Source: JAXDAY01 sp034679345
Lineage (GTDB): Bacteria > Eisenbacteria > RBG-16-71-46 > CAIMUX01 > VGJL01
NCBI GenBank assembly: GCA_034679345.1
Contig: JAXDAY010000019.1
Coordinates: 204,304-268,303 of the forward strand
Length of the DNA stretch: 64,000 nucleotides
Reading direction: 5' to 3'
In this document: positions 54,939 to 64,000 of the stretch, in pieces
Position numbering within the stretch: the first letter of the stretch is position 1
Layout of the letters: each line of letters opens with the position of its first letter
The notes under the pieces: model-generated
What the model was told of the DNA's origin: nothing
The model's input: the letters and a program-made list of their open reading frames with translations, nothing else
Database searches by the model: none
Translations under genes and position numbers: made by a program

Positions 54939-55265
54939 TCAGCCCAGTAGGGGCACCATCCGTTCCAGATCCTGCAGGGGGTAGCTACGCCCCTTGATGT
55001 CCAGCGCGTGGTTGAGGTCCAGCACGCGGCTGTTGTGCGGCAGCCAGTCCAGGATCGCCGTGGTCAACACCTCGTCGCCGGGCAGGATCTCCGGCCAGTC
55101 CTTGGTCCCCTTGTTCGTCGTGATCTGGATAGGATGCTGCCCCGCTGGTCGCGGTAGCTCAACAGGCGGAAGAACCGGCGGGCCTCGTGCCGCGACAGTG
55201 GCGCGAAGTCCACCTCGTCGACGATCAGCGGCGAGGTCGACAGGTACTTCTTGCCCGCAGCCGAC
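54939..55265 (-). pseudogene. IS21-family IstB helper ATPase remnant, frameshifted
   Basis: The 3' part of an IstB-like gene. The last 64 codons read QITTNKGTKDWPEILPGDEVL, then TAILDWLPHNSRVLDLNHALDIKGRSYPLQDLE, matching the C-terminus of IstB. Directly upstream, in another frame, lies PLIVDEVDFAPLSRHEARRFF and LLSYRDQRGSI, the Walker B region; the join near 55125 requires a frameshift. The N-terminal half and the Walker A region are missing. It is a dead remnant of an IS21 element. No istA was found nearby. Confidence 0.75.
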
Positions 55266-55577
55266 CCGGCGGCAGCTCGGCGTCACATCGCAGCGTCGAG
55301 CCGGTCCCTGGGGTCCCGAGGCATGAAGGGCGTTCAAGTGTCTTATGGGCTTGAGCCCGACCGACGTTTGCGCCTCGCGGCCGAGACGAAGATTCCCGGG
55401 CGCGCCCGGCTCGAATTCGAGGTCCTTTGGCCGCCGCCGATCGACGCGCGGTCTTCGCTCACGTCGGTCCGCCGCTGTGAGGTTCGCGGGAGCCCTCTGA
55501 TTGCGAGACGCGACGGCTTGTAAGCCTGCCAGGGATCGGCCACCATCTCCGCGACGACCTGAAGCGAGGAGGCACAG
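55266..55577 (+). other. Gene-free stretch between IstB remnant and beta-barrel gene
   Basis: No supported gene in these 312 bases. The left part may be further decayed IS21 sequence. The right part must carry the promoter of the beta-barrel gene, whose GAGGAGG ribosome site lies at its end. Confidence 0.4.
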
Positions 55578-56381
55578 ATGAACCACATGCGTGGGGCGAG
55601 CCGCATCCTTCGGCCTTTATCGATGGGGATCGCTGTGGCGATCTTGTCGTCGTTGGCGGCGATGCCCGCCGCGGCCGCCGCGATCTCCGCCGATCTTGAG
55701 ACGGGCGCCGTCTTCTCCAGCTACAACGACGTCCGCATCCCTGGGGAGGGAGGAACGCGAATCTCCCTGACGGACGAGCTTTCGACGGATCCGGCGGCGT
55801 TTGCGCGCCTGCGCGTTTCCTATCGATGGAACGACAAGCACGATCTGAGCCTGCTCATCGCCCCACTGCGTCTGGAGGGCTCCGGCTCGGTGGACCATCC
55901 TGTCACTTTCACCGAAGCGGTGTTCCCGGCGCGCACGCCGCTTTCATCGCGATACCGTTTCGACTCCTACCGCCTCTCGTACCGCAGGGACTTTCACAGG
56001 ACGGAGCGGCTCAGGATCGGGATCGGCTTGACCGCGAAGCTGCGCGACGCGGCCATCGAGTTGCGTGGCGGCGGAATCACGGCAAAGAAGTCCAACACCG
56101 GCTTCGTCCCGCTCCTCAACTTCGCCCTCCGGTGGGACGTACGCCCTCCGGTGAGCGTGATCTTCGAAGGCGACGCGGCGGCTGCGCCGCAGGGGCGTGC
56201 CGAGGATGTTTTCCTCGGACTGGGCCTTCCCCTCGGGAGCCGCTGGGCGTTCCGGGGTGGCTACCGCCTCCTCGAAGGAGGGGTCGACGTCGATGAGGTC
56301 TACAACTTCAGCTTGATTCACTACGTGGTCTTCGGCGTGACGGCGCATTTCCAGGACACGCGGCCCGGGAGGAGCGGCTAG
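55578..56381 (+). CDS. Outer membrane beta-barrel protein
   Basis: A 267-aa protein starting at ATG 55578 after GAGGAGG. A signal peptide ends at about AAAAAIS. The mature part alternates short amphipathic strands and turns typical of 8-12-stranded barrels (LSLLIAPLRLEG, YRFDSYRLSYRRDF, LRIGIGLTAKLRDAAIEL, ALRWDVRPPVSVIFEGD). It ends in an aromatic-rich strand (IHYVVFGVTAHF). Family is not identifiable beyond this. The stop shares a CTAG with the convergent YciI-like gene. Possibly a small porin or envelope-stability protein. Confidence 0.7.
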   Translation: MNHMRGASRILRPLSMGIAVAILSSLAAMPAAAAAISADLETGAVFSSYNDVRIPGEGGTRISLTDELSTDPAAFARLRVSYRWNDKHDLSLLIAPLRLEGSGSVDHPVTFTEAVFPARTPLSSRYRFDSYRLSYRRDFHRTERLRIGIGLTAKLRDAAIELRGGGITAKKSNTGFVPLLNFALRWDVRPPVSVIFEGDAAAAPQGRAEDVFLGLGLPLGSRWAFRGGYRLLEGGVDVDEVYNFSLIHYVVFGVTAHFQDTRPGRSG

Positions 56382-56695
56382 CGCGCCGGAAACCTCCCGA
56401 CGAGCGCGACTGAGAACGGGTAGATCTGGGCGCTGAAGACCCCGGCGGCAACTGCGGGGTCCTGTTCCATGATGATCCGGGCGGCCTCATCCGATTGCGA
56501 CACGAAGACGACGATCCCGAAGGTCGAGGCATCGTCGTTTGTCGTCCGTCCCGCCAGTTGCACGACCCCGATCTCCGTCAGGTTCTTCAGGTAAGCGAAG
56601 TGCTCGCCGATGAGCCGCTCCTCCTGGTCGGTCGCGCCCTCGGTGAGCATCGCGGGACGGGTCGGCTGGATCCTATAGAGGTATTGGCTGGGCAT
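56378..56695 (-). CDS. YciI-family protein
   Basis: A 105-aa alpha/beta ferredoxin-like protein. It shows the YciI pattern: YLYRIQPTRPAMLTEGATDQEE at the start, HFAYLKNLTEIGVVQLAGRT in the middle, and RIIMEQDPAVAAGVFSAQIYPF near the end, where the conserved D-P follows a helix. YciI proteins are small dimeric enzymes or ligand-binding modules, often with unknown substrates. No ribosome site is obvious upstream of the start. Ends on the same CTAG as the barrel gene. Confidence 0.85.
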   Translation of the reverse strand: MPSQYLYRIQPTRPAMLTEGATDQEERLIGEHFAYLKNLTEIGVVQLAGRTTNDDASTFGIVVFVSQSDEAARIIMEQDPAVAAGVFSAQIYPFSVALVGRFPAR

Positions 56696-56736
56696 GCGGT
56701 CCTCCCCCCGGACGGATCATACCTTCCCCCCGAGGT

Positions 56737-57114
56737 TCAGACCAACAACGCCGGCCCGCCGAGCGTGATCATCTCCTGAACCACATCGAGCGTCGCCTCG
56801 CCGACGCATACGACGACGCAGACGGTGGCGACGACCGCGCGGAGGACCGCGGAGGCGACGATCGCTCCATGCTGCAGCACCTTTTCTACGCGTTGCGACG
56901 TCGAACGGACCTTCTGCGCATCTCCGGAAGCCGCGGATCCATCCGCCCCCGCCGTGCTCGAGTCCTCCACCACCGGTTGATCTCCCCTCCCCAGACCGAT
57001 CGGCAGATCGATCGCGATTCCCACCGAGATCGTGACTGCCTCGGCGGCGGACGCGGCGGCGCAGGCGCCGATGATGAGTAGCGCGATCAGCATCGAGGCG
57101 AGCTTCCTGGTCAT
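56737..57114 (-). CDS. Small exported hypothetical protein
   Basis: A 125-aa protein. ATG 57114 follows GAGGAG at nine-base spacing and begins a clear signal peptide (MTRKLASMLIALLIIGACAAASA). The middle is polar (DSSTAGADGSAASGDAQ). The C-terminal ~50 residues form a hydrophobic, Val-rich segment (IVASAVLRAVVATVCVVVCV) that could insert in a membrane. No family recognised. Upstream lies the 347-bp region shared with the ATP synthase operon in divergent orientation. Confidence 0.5.
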   Translation of the reverse strand: MTRKLASMLIALLIIGACAAASAAEAVTISVGIAIDLPIGLGRGDQPVVEDSSTAGADGSAASGDAQKVRSTSQRVEKVLQHGAIVASAVLRAVVATVCVVVCVGEATLDVVQEMITLGGPALLV

Positions 57115-57461
57115 GGTCTGGATCTCCTCTGGGGATTGCTTCCCTCGCCTGCTAGGACGCCGGGGAGGGGGGGATTGTTCACTCGTTTCCACTTCGCCTG
57201 CGTCCCGGATGGTCGCTGCCCTGTCGATAGAGACCTAAAGTAAAGCGATACAACAAAATATGCCGGAGCGACCCCGAGGCGGTCACTCCCGCCGTCCGAG
57301 GCTCGCCCGACTGGCCTCTGGCTTGTGCTTTTCTGAACTTGTCCATTGACAGTGCTTCTAGTCGCAGGGAGAATGCTTTGTTCATGGGTTGCCGCGGGTT
57401 TGCCTTCCCGCCGACTCGCTGGACCCCCGTCTGGGACTCCCGAGCACAGAGCAGGTGATTC
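57115..57461 (+). other. Divergent regulatory region before the ATP synthase operon
   Basis: No gene in these 347 bases. The segment 57225-57270 is AT-rich and could serve the minus-strand small exported protein. A sigma-70-like promoter for the atp operon is listed separately. Composition differs clearly from the flanking coding sequence. Confidence 0.5.
57346..57374 (+). promoter_or_regulatory. Candidate sigma-70 promoter of the atp operon
   Basis: TTGACA (57346-57351), a 17-bp spacer, then GAGAAT (57369-57374; four of six matches to TATAAT). It lies about 88 bases upstream of the first atp gene start, on the same strand. Confidence 0.5.
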
Positions 57462-57713
57462 TTGCCGGACAACCGGAAGGGCCGCGGGGGAGAGTCGAAC
57501 ACACGGTACTATCGGGCCGCGCTGATGCTGGCGACGATTCCCATCTACATGGGAGTCGCCCCGGCGGTGGGCTGGTGGCTCGGTCGATGGGTCGATGGCA
57601 AACTCGGTACCGATTGGGTCTTCCAGGCGCTGGGAGTGGCGCTGGGGTTCGTCTCCGCCATCCGGGAGACGGTGCACCTGATCCGGCGCGTCCAGAAGGA
57701 TCTCGACCGATAG
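57462..57713 (+). CDS. atpZ: AtpZ/AtpI-like small membrane protein of the ATP synthase operon
   Basis: An 83-aa protein with two transmembrane helices (LMLATIPIYMGVAPAVGWW and WVFQALGVALGFVSAI). The pattern YYRAALMLATIPIYMGVAPAV, then GRWVDGKLGTDWVFQALG matches the ATPase gene 1/AtpZ family, known to precede F-type ATP synthase genes and proposed to assist assembly or cation uptake. The start appears to be TTG at 57462, with AGGTGA close upstream. First gene of the operon. Confidence 0.75.
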   Translation: MPDNRKGRGGESNTRYYRAALMLATIPIYMGVAPAVGWWLGRWVDGKLGTDWVFQALGVALGFVSAIRETVHLIRRVQKDLDR

Positions 57714-57743
57714 CAGCCTGAGGCTGCGGGGAGGTTTCGGGGG

Positions 57744-58211
57744 GTGGCAAGCGATCAAGCCCGCCACTGGCTCGATCTCGGGCCCGACTTCATCCGCCGC
57801 GTGCTGGTCACGACCGCCTGGGTGGGGGGGCTCGGATTCCTTTGCCTCGCGGTCTATCTCGGGATTCGGCAGGCGGCGTCGTGGGGGGCCGGAGCGGCGC
57901 TCGGCGCCGCGGATCTCTATCTCCTCGACGCGCTCATCCGCGAAGCGATCCGCGGGCGGCGTCGCGGGGTCCTCGTCCTTCTGGGTTTCTTGAAATTCGC
58001 GGGCGTCTACGCCGTCGGCGCTCTCCTGCTCTTCGCGCTCCATCTGGCGCCTTGGTTTCTCCTGGCTGGATTCTCGCTCTTCCTGGTCGTGGCCCTGCTG
58101 AAAGTCCTCGGCCGCCTGCTGCTCGCGACGCCGGCGATGCAGCGCGAGCGGCAGGGGGCGGGGGGACCGCTCCTTCGCAAGAGCCCGGGCGCCGATCGGA
58201 GAGCCCGATGA
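57744..58211 (+). CDS. atpI: ATP synthase subunit I (assembly factor-like)
   Basis: A 155-aa membrane protein with about four helices (VLVTTAWVGGLGFLCLAVYLG; SWGAGAALGAADLYLL; VLVLLGFLKFAGVYAVGALL; WFLLAGFSLFLVVALLKVLG, each in order). GTG 57744 follows GGGGAGG. This topology and position fit ATP synthase I, a c-ring assembly helper. The stop overlaps the atpB ATG (ATGA). The sequence is divergent, so the identity rests partly on context. Confidence 0.65.
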   Translation: MASDQARHWLDLGPDFIRRVLVTTAWVGGLGFLCLAVYLGIRQAASWGAGAALGAADLYLLDALIREAIRGRRRGVLVLLGFLKFAGVYAVGALLLFALHLAPWFLLAGFSLFLVVALLKVLGRLLLATPAMQRERQGAGGPLLRKSPGADRRAR

Positions 58212-59161
58212 CGCGACGGATCCTGCTGCTCTGCGCGGTTCTCATCGCGATGGGCTTTGGCGGCGCCTTCGCCGAATCGGAGGCGCCCCACGGGACCCCG
58301 CCCGCCGCCACGCACGAAGCCGCGCCCCCCGGCGAGCACGGCGTCACGCCAGGCGATGCTCACCCCGCGGAAGAAGGAGGCGGCGCCCTCCTCGAGCTCC
58401 CCGACCTGATCCACAACCTGAAGGTCTACTTCGGCGGCCCCGGTGAGCGTCCCGAGAACCTCATCGACTATCTTTTCGCCTGGCGGGGGAACATCTTCGC
58501 CCTGCTCGTCCTCATCGTGATCTCGATCGTCCTGCTCCGGGGCGCTGCGAAGAAGGAGATGATCCCCGGGCCATTCCAGAACGCGGTCGAGACCGTGGTG
58601 GAGGCGTTCTACAACTTCATCCACGGGATCCTGGGTCGCCATGCCCGCGAGTTCGCTCCGTTCCTGGGCACACTGTTCCTATACATCTGGTTCATGAACC
58701 TCTCGGGACTCGTGCCGCTCTTGAAGGCGCCCACCTCGCTATTCGAGACGACGCTCGCCCTGGCGCTCTGCGTCTTTGTCTATGTCCAGATCACCGGTTT
58801 CCGGAAGCTCGGCGTCCTCGGCTACTTCTATCACCTGGTGGGCTCGCCCACCGATGTGATGGGTTGGGCCCTCGTGCCGCTGATGCTCCCTCTCCATGTC
58901 ATCGGCGAGATCGCCAAGCCCGTGAGCCTCTCGCTGCGACTCTTCGGCAACATCATGGGGGAGGACGTGCTGATCGCCGTCTTCACCTCGCTCGGCGTCG
59001 CCTGCCTGGCGTGGCTCGGCTCGCCGGTCGGCATTCCGCTCGAGTTCCCGTTCATCTTCCTGGGCCTGCTGCTCTCGACGATCCAGGCCCTCGTCTTCAC
59101 GCTGCTCTCGACGATCTACTTCTCTCAGATGCTCCCTCACGAGGAGGAGCACGGACATTGA
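58208..59161 (+). CDS. atpB: F-type ATP synthase subunit a
   Basis: A 317-aa membrane subunit forming the proton half-channels. The essential arginine is in KPVSLSLRLFGNIMGED, with HVIGEIAKPVS before it and IQALVFTLLSTIYFSQML at the end, the classic subunit a blocks. The N-terminus is longer than in Escherichia coli: a signal-peptide-like segment (MTRRILLLCAVLIAMGFGGAFA) and a His/Pro-rich periplasmic stretch of about 45 residues come first. Such cleaved extensions occur in several bacterial phyla. Coupled to atpI by ATGA. Confidence 0.95.
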   Translation: MTRRILLLCAVLIAMGFGGAFAESEAPHGTPPAATHEAAPPGEHGVTPGDAHPAEEGGGALLELPDLIHNLKVYFGGPGERPENLIDYLFAWRGNIFALLVLIVISIVLLRGAAKKEMIPGPFQNAVETVVEAFYNFIHGILGRHAREFAPFLGTLFLYIWFMNLSGLVPLLKAPTSLFETTLALALCVFVYVQITGFRKLGVLGYFYHLVGSPTDVMGWALVPLMLPLHVIGEIAKPVSLSLRLFGNIMGEDVLIAVFTSLGVACLAWLGSPVGIPLEFPFIFLGLLLSTIQALVFTLLSTIYFSQMLPHEEEHGH

Positions 59162-59212
59162 TGTCACGGATGTCACCGCAAACGGACCACCAATAACCGG
59201 AGGAATCGCGAA

Positions 59213-59440
59213 ATGACTGGGAGTCTGCTTCATCTGGCGTTGCCCCTGGGCCTCGGAATCGCGGCGTTCGGCTCGGCCCTGGGCCTTGGCAGCGCCGTCG
59301 GCAAGGCGATGGAGGCGATGGGCCGCCAGCCCGAGGCCGCCGGAAAGATCCAGGTCGGAATGGTGATCGGCTGCGCGTTCATCGAGGCCTTGACGATCTA
59401 CGCGCTCGTCACCGTCTTCGTTCTCCAGGGCAAGCTCTAG
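59213..59440 (+). CDS. atpE: F-type ATP synthase subunit c
   Basis: A 75-aa hairpin that forms the rotor ring. Helix 1 has LGLGSAVGKAMEAM, the polar loop is GRQPEAAG, and helix 2 carries the ion-binding glutamate in FIEALTIYALV. The sodium-type signature (Gln in helix 1 and Ser/Thr after the glutamate) is missing: Leu and Ala occupy these positions, so a proton-driven ring is expected. An AGGAGG-like site (CCGGAGGAATC) precedes the ATG. Confidence 0.96.
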   Translation: MTGSLLHLALPLGLGIAAFGSALGLGSAVGKAMEAMGRQPEAAGKIQVGMVIGCAFIEALTIYALVTVFVLQGKL

Positions 59441-59477
59441 ACCGACCGCCCCGACGAGGGGACCTGAGGGGAACCGA

Positions 59478-59990
59478 ATGTCTGCGGAAGTCAACGTTCT
59501 CAGTCCGCATTGGCGGGAGGTCTTGACCCACGCCGTCGCCTTCGGGGGCGCCGTGTGGGTGTTGCGCCGTTACGCCTGGCGGCCCATCTTGAACCTCCTC
59601 GATGAGCGACGCGACAGGATCAAGAGCGAGTTCGACTCGATCGAGGTGGGCAAACGGGCGAATCTCGATGCGGAGAGCCACTACAAGTCGCTCCTGAGCG
59701 AGATCGACGCCAAGGCGCGCGCCGAGCTGAACAAGAAGGTCGCGGAGGGAAAAGCCGCCGCCGATGAGATCATCGACGAGGCGCGAAGCGAGGCGATGGA
59801 GCTCAAGCGCCATGCGCAGGATGACATCTCCATGCGCCTCGATCAGGCCGAGCTCGCGCTGAAGGAGGACATGGTCCGGATGGCGATCGGCGCCGCGGAG
59901 AAGGCGATCCGCCAAAAGCTCGACGACGCCACGCACCGCCGGCTCATCACGGAGGCAATCGACGAGCTGAGAAGGGCGCGCGTGTCGTGA
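59478..59990 (+). CDS. atpF: F-type ATP synthase subunit b
   Basis: A 170-aa peripheral stalk subunit. One N-terminal membrane helix (LTHAVAFGGAVWVLRRYAW) is followed by PILNLLDERRDRIKSEFDSIE and a long charged coiled coil rich in Ala, Glu and Lys. ATG follows GAGGGGAACCG. Its stop overlaps the delta GTG start (GTGA). Confidence 0.93.
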   Translation: MSAEVNVLSPHWREVLTHAVAFGGAVWVLRRYAWRPILNLLDERRDRIKSEFDSIEVGKRANLDAESHYKSLLSEIDAKARAELNKKVAEGKAAADEIIDEARSEAMELKRHAQDDISMRLDQAELALKEDMVRMAIGAAEKAIRQKLDDATHRRLITEAIDELRRARVS

Positions 59991-60547
59991 TCGACAAGGG
60001 AGTGGCGAGGCGCTACGCGGTCGCGCTCTTCGCAGCGGCGGAGAAGCGGGGGATCGTCGATGCGGTCCTCGAGGATCTCGAGAACCTCGAGGCGATCGTG
60101 CACGCCCCCAATCCCCGGCTCGTGCGCTTCCTGAGCTCGCCCCAGGAGCTCGACGAGAAGAAGTACATTCTCGTGGAAACACTCTTCCGCGGGAAGGCGA
60201 CCGATCTCTTCGTGGAGCTCATCCGTCTTCTCCTGCGCAAGAGACGCATCCTCTACCTCCTCGCGATCGCCGCGGCCTACCGCAAGCAGGTCGAGGAGGC
60301 CAGAGGAATCGCGGAGGCGATCGTCACCACCGCCGTCCGGCTGCCCGAGGATCTCTCCGATGGGCTCGTCGAGGAGCTCGAGCGGATGTTCGACAAGAAA
60401 GTGAAGCTGCGGCCGCGGATCGATCCGAAGATCATCGGCGGGATCGTCGTCACCATCGAAGGGCAGATCATCGATCGTAGCGTGCGGAGCGAGCTCGAGA
60501 AGATCCGCGACGAGTTGCTGTCCGTTCCCGTCCACCAAAGTCGCTAG
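59987..60547 (+). CDS. atpH: F-type ATP synthase subunit delta
   Basis: A 186-aa stalk subunit. ARRYAVALFAAAEKRG opens the family. The C-terminal domain carries KVKLRPRIDPKIIGGIVVTIEGQ, its hallmark, followed by IIDRSVRSELEKIRDELL. GTG start, coupled by GTGA to atpF. It connects the F1 head to the b dimer. Confidence 0.94.
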   Translation: MIDKGVARRYAVALFAAAEKRGIVDAVLEDLENLEAIVHAPNPRLVRFLSSPQELDEKKYILVETLFRGKATDLFVELIRLLLRKRRILYLLAIAAAYRKQVEEARGIAEAIVTTAVRLPEDLSDGLVEELERMFDKKVKLRPRIDPKIIGGIVVTIEGQIIDRSVRSELEKIRDELLSVPVHQSR

Positions 60548-60559
60548 AGAGGAAGAACC

Positions 60560-62083
60560 ATGTCGTTTCGACCCGAAGAAGTCAGCAAGGTCCTCCAGGC
60601 GGAGCTCGAGAAGTTCGAGTCGAAGCTGGATATCGCCTCGGTCGGCGCGGTCCTCCAGGTCGGAGATGGAATCGCGCGCGTCTGGGGTCTCACGGAGGCC
60701 ATGGCCGGCGAGCTGCTGAAGTTCCCCAACGACGTGACCGGCATGGTCTTCAACCTCGAGGAGGACAACGTGGGCGTGGTCCTCTTCGGCTCCGACGAGC
60801 AGGTGAAGGACGGCGATCCGGTCCACCGCACCGGCGCCGTTGCGCGGGTGCCGGTCGGACCCGCCCTCGTGGGGCGCGTCGTCAATCCCCTCGGCGAGCC
60901 GCTCGACGGCAAGGGGCCCATCGCCACCCAGACCTACTATCCCCTGGAGGGGAAGGTGCCGAACGTCGTCCAGCGACAACCCGTGAACGAGCCGGTGCAG
61001 ACGGGTCTGAAGGCGATCGACTCGATGATCCCGATCGGGCGCGGGCAGCGCGAGCTCATCATCGGCGACCGCCAGACCGGGAAGACGGCGATCGCGGTCG
61101 ACACGATCATCAACCAGAAGGGAAAGAACCTCTACTGCATCTACGTCGCGATCGGCCAGAAGGAGTCCTCCGTCGCGCGCGTCGTGGCGACCCTCGAAGA
61201 GCATGGCGCGATGGAGTTCACGACCGTCGTCTCGGCCACGGCCTCGACGGCGGCCCCGCTTCAGTACATCGCCCCGTACGCGGGGGCGGCGATGGGCGAG
61301 TACTTCCGCGACAACAAGAAGCACGCCCTCTGCATCTACGACGATCTGTCGAAGCATGCGGTGGCCTACCGGCAGCTCTCGCTCCTTCTGCGCCGCCCGC
61401 CGGGGCGCGAGGCCTACCCCGGAGATGTCTTCTATCTCCACAGCCGGCTCCTCGAGCGCGCCGCGAAGCTGAACGACGATCTCGGCGCGGGTTCGCTGAC
61501 CGCCATTCCGATCATCGAGACGCAGGCGGGGGATGTCTCGGCCTACATCCCGACGAACGTGATCTCGATCACCGACGGCCAGATCTTCCTGGAGACGGAT
61601 CTCTTCTATGCGGGCGTCCGACCGGCCATCAACGTCGGAATCTCCGTCTCCCGTGTGGGAGGGAAGGCCCAGACGAAGGCGATGCGCCGCGTGGCGGGCC
61701 GGCTGCGCCTCGATCTCGCGCAGTACCGGGAGCTCGCCGCATTCGCGCAGTTCGGCAGCGACCTCGACAAGGCGACTCAGTCGCAGCTCACGCGCGGCGA
61801 GAAGACGGTGGAGATCCTGAAGCAGGGGCAGTACGTCCCTCTGGCGCTGGAGCGTCAGGTGGCGATCATCTTCGCCGCTGTGAACGGCTATCTTGACGAT
61901 CTTCCGACCTCATCCCTCGCGCGGTTCGAGCCGGAGTGCTTCGCCTATCTCGACAAGGAGTACCCCGAGCTGATGCACGCGATTGCGAGCACGAAGCTCC
62001 TCGACGAGGCGAACGAGAAGAAGCTCCACGAGGCGATCGGGCGATTCAAGGCCGAGTTCCAGAAGTCGGTGGAGTCGAGGTAG
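60560..62083 (+). CDS. atpA: F-type ATP synthase subunit alpha
   Basis: A 507-aa non-catalytic nucleotide-binding subunit of F1, full length. Walker A is GDRQTGKTAIAVD near residue 170, and ALCIYDDLSKHAVAYRQLSL is the Walker B region. PAINVGISVSRVGGKAQ, followed by AMRRVAGRLRLDLAQYREL is the family signature. It starts at ATG 60560 after AGAGAGGAAG, twelve bases after the delta stop. Confidence 0.98.
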   Translation: MSFRPEEVSKVLQAELEKFESKLDIASVGAVLQVGDGIARVWGLTEAMAGELLKFPNDVTGMVFNLEEDNVGVVLFGSDEQVKDGDPVHRTGAVARVPVGPALVGRVVNPLGEPLDGKGPIATQTYYPLEGKVPNVVQRQPVNEPVQTGLKAIDSMIPIGRGQRELIIGDRQTGKTAIAVDTIINQKGKNLYCIYVAIGQKESSVARVVATLEEHGAMEFTTVVSATASTAAPLQYIAPYAGAAMGEYFRDNKKHALCIYDDLSKHAVAYRQLSLLLRRPPGREAYPGDVFYLHSRLLERAAKLNDDLGAGSLTAIPIIETQAGDVSAYIPTNVISITDGQIFLETDLFYAGVRPAINVGISVSRVGGKAQTKAMRRVAGRLRLDLAQYRELAAFAQFGSDLDKATQSQLTRGEKTVEILKQGQYVPLALERQVAIIFAAVNGYLDDLPTSSLARFEPECFAYLDKEYPELMHAIASTKLLDEANEKKLHEAIGRFKAEFQKSVESR

Positions 62084-62089
62084 GGCCGA

Positions 62090-62944
62090 ATGGCGACGCT
62101 CAAGGACATCCGCCGGAGGATTCGCTCGGTCCAGAGCACCCAGCAGATCACCAAGGCGATGCAGATGGTGGCGGCGGCCAAGCTCCGTCGCTCCCAGGCC
62201 CGAGCCATGGCCACCCGGCCGTATGCGAAGACGATGACCGGAATCCTCGAGAATCTCGCCGGGGCGGCGACCGAGCGCACCCACGTCCTTCTGGAGGCGC
62301 GCGAGGTGCGGCGGCGGAGTCTCGTCGTGATCACATCGGACAAGGGGCTCTGCGGCGCGTTCAACTCCAACGTCCTCAGGCACGCGGAGCAGGAGTTGAG
62401 GGGGGCCGACCGCTCATCGGTCGACCTGATCCCGATCGGCAGGCGGGCGAGCGACTACTTTGGCAAGCGGGGATGGAGCGGCAGCATGCGAATCCACGAG
62501 CTGGGGGATCAGCTCGATCTCTTCAAGGCGCAGAGACTCGCCCGACATCTGGTGGACTCCTACGGCCGCGGAGATACCGACAAGGTCGACTTCGTCTACA
62601 CCCGGTTCATCACGACCGGACGGCGCGAGGTCGTCGTCGATGCGATGCTGCCGATCCGGGCCGAGGCGGGGGAGGGCGGAATCCAGAAGGACTATATCTT
62701 CGAGCCGTCGCCCAAGGAGATCTACGGAGAGCTGCTGCCGCGCTACATCTTGACGCGGGTCGTGTCGATCATGGCCGACTCCCTCGCGAGCGAGCACGCG
62801 GCGCGTCTCACCTCGATGTCGGCGGCGACGAAGAACGCGGGTGAGATGATCCTGGCGCTGACCCTGATTCGCAACAAGCTGCGCCAGGCGGCGATCACGA
62901 AGGAAATCTCGGAGCTGGTGGGCGGCGCGGAAGCGCTGAGGTAA
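62090..62944 (+). CDS. atpG: F-type ATP synthase subunit gamma
   Basis: A 284-aa central rotor shaft. The N-terminal helix has ATLKDIRRRIRSVQSTQQIT, followed by KAMQMVAAAKLRRSQ. VITSDKGLCGAFNSNV is the conserved Rossmann block. The C-terminal helix ASEHAARLTSMSAATKNAGE, followed by LTLIRNKLRQAAITKEISE completes the shaft. Six bases separate it from atpA. Confidence 0.97.
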   Translation: MATLKDIRRRIRSVQSTQQITKAMQMVAAAKLRRSQARAMATRPYAKTMTGILENLAGAATERTHVLLEAREVRRRSLVVITSDKGLCGAFNSNVLRHAEQELRGADRSSVDLIPIGRRASDYFGKRGWSGSMRIHELGDQLDLFKAQRLARHLVDSYGRGDTDKVDFVYTRFITTGRREVVVDAMLPIRAEAGEGGIQKDYIFEPSPKEIYGELLPRYILTRVVSIMADSLASEHAARLTSMSAATKNAGEMILALTLIRNKLRQAAITKEISELVGGAEALR

Positions 62945-62980
62945 GGCGGCCCGGTCCGGAGCCGAAGGAGAAGGAATACG

Positions 62981-64000
<1,020 letters not shown>

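Overview
The window is GC-rich bacterial chromosome with dense, tightly packed operons and many 4-base start/stop overlaps. Its large secreted proteins carry SPNGGE-type repeats, dockerin and cohesin-like modules and a C-terminal FlgD-like sorting tail. There is also a C25 gingipain-type peptidase and an F-type ATP synthase operon. Together these suggest a Gram-negative lineage near the FCB/Candidatus Eisenbacteria group. That assignment is inferred from gene content; no rRNA or other marker gene is present to confirm it.

Layout. (1) 0-13.2 kb, surface and secreted proteins: a C25 peptidase (minus), a SAM methyltransferase (plus), then two translationally coupled giant repeat proteins with 13 and 6 copies of a four-cysteine Kre9/KNH-like repeat. 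(2) 13.3-21.6 kb, transport: an APC permease, an aldo/keto reductase, and a TolC-adaptor-RND tripartite efflux operon. (3) 22.0-26.5 kb: a monoheme cytochrome c, then a four-gene corrinoid methyltransfer operon. It encodes an MttB-family methyltransferase, a stand-alone methionine-synthase activation domain, a corrinoid protein and a homocysteine methyltransferase. Three of these are the modules of MetH, and the MttB-type protein stands where MetH has its folate domain. (4) 26.6-37.6 kb, housekeeping and signalling: an M16 peptidase, a HAD hydrolase, a GrpB-family protein, a membrane-anchored MutS-like ATPase, a soluble multi-PAS/GAF histidine kinase with its NarL-type regulator, and an SH3-domain protein.

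(5) 37.7-46.6 kb is an accessory island of low coding density. It holds a P-loop ATPase/TIR protein and a SLOG/SLATT-type membrane protein, which look like a nucleotide-signalling immune module. It also holds a small gene ending at an amber codon with open frame beyond, small Cys-rich and GNAT-like proteins, a decayed reading frame, and a complete IS3-family element. (6) 46.6-57.1 kb, mixed: a second methyltransferase, a membrane protein, a fused two-lobed retropepsin-like protease, a subtilase with the same sorting tail as the C25 peptidase, a UbiA-TPR fusion, a frameshifted IS21 IstB remnant, a beta-barrel protein, a YciI-like protein and a small exported protein. (7) 57.4-64.0 kb: the ATP synthase operon atpZ-atpI-atpB-atpE-atpF-atpH-atpA-atpG-atpD, with atpD cut by the window end.

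The most notable observations are the split methionine-synthase-like operon, the TIR plus SLOG/SLATT pair, the cysteine-rich repeat proteins, the UbiA-TPR fusion, and a sorting tail shared by three exported proteins.
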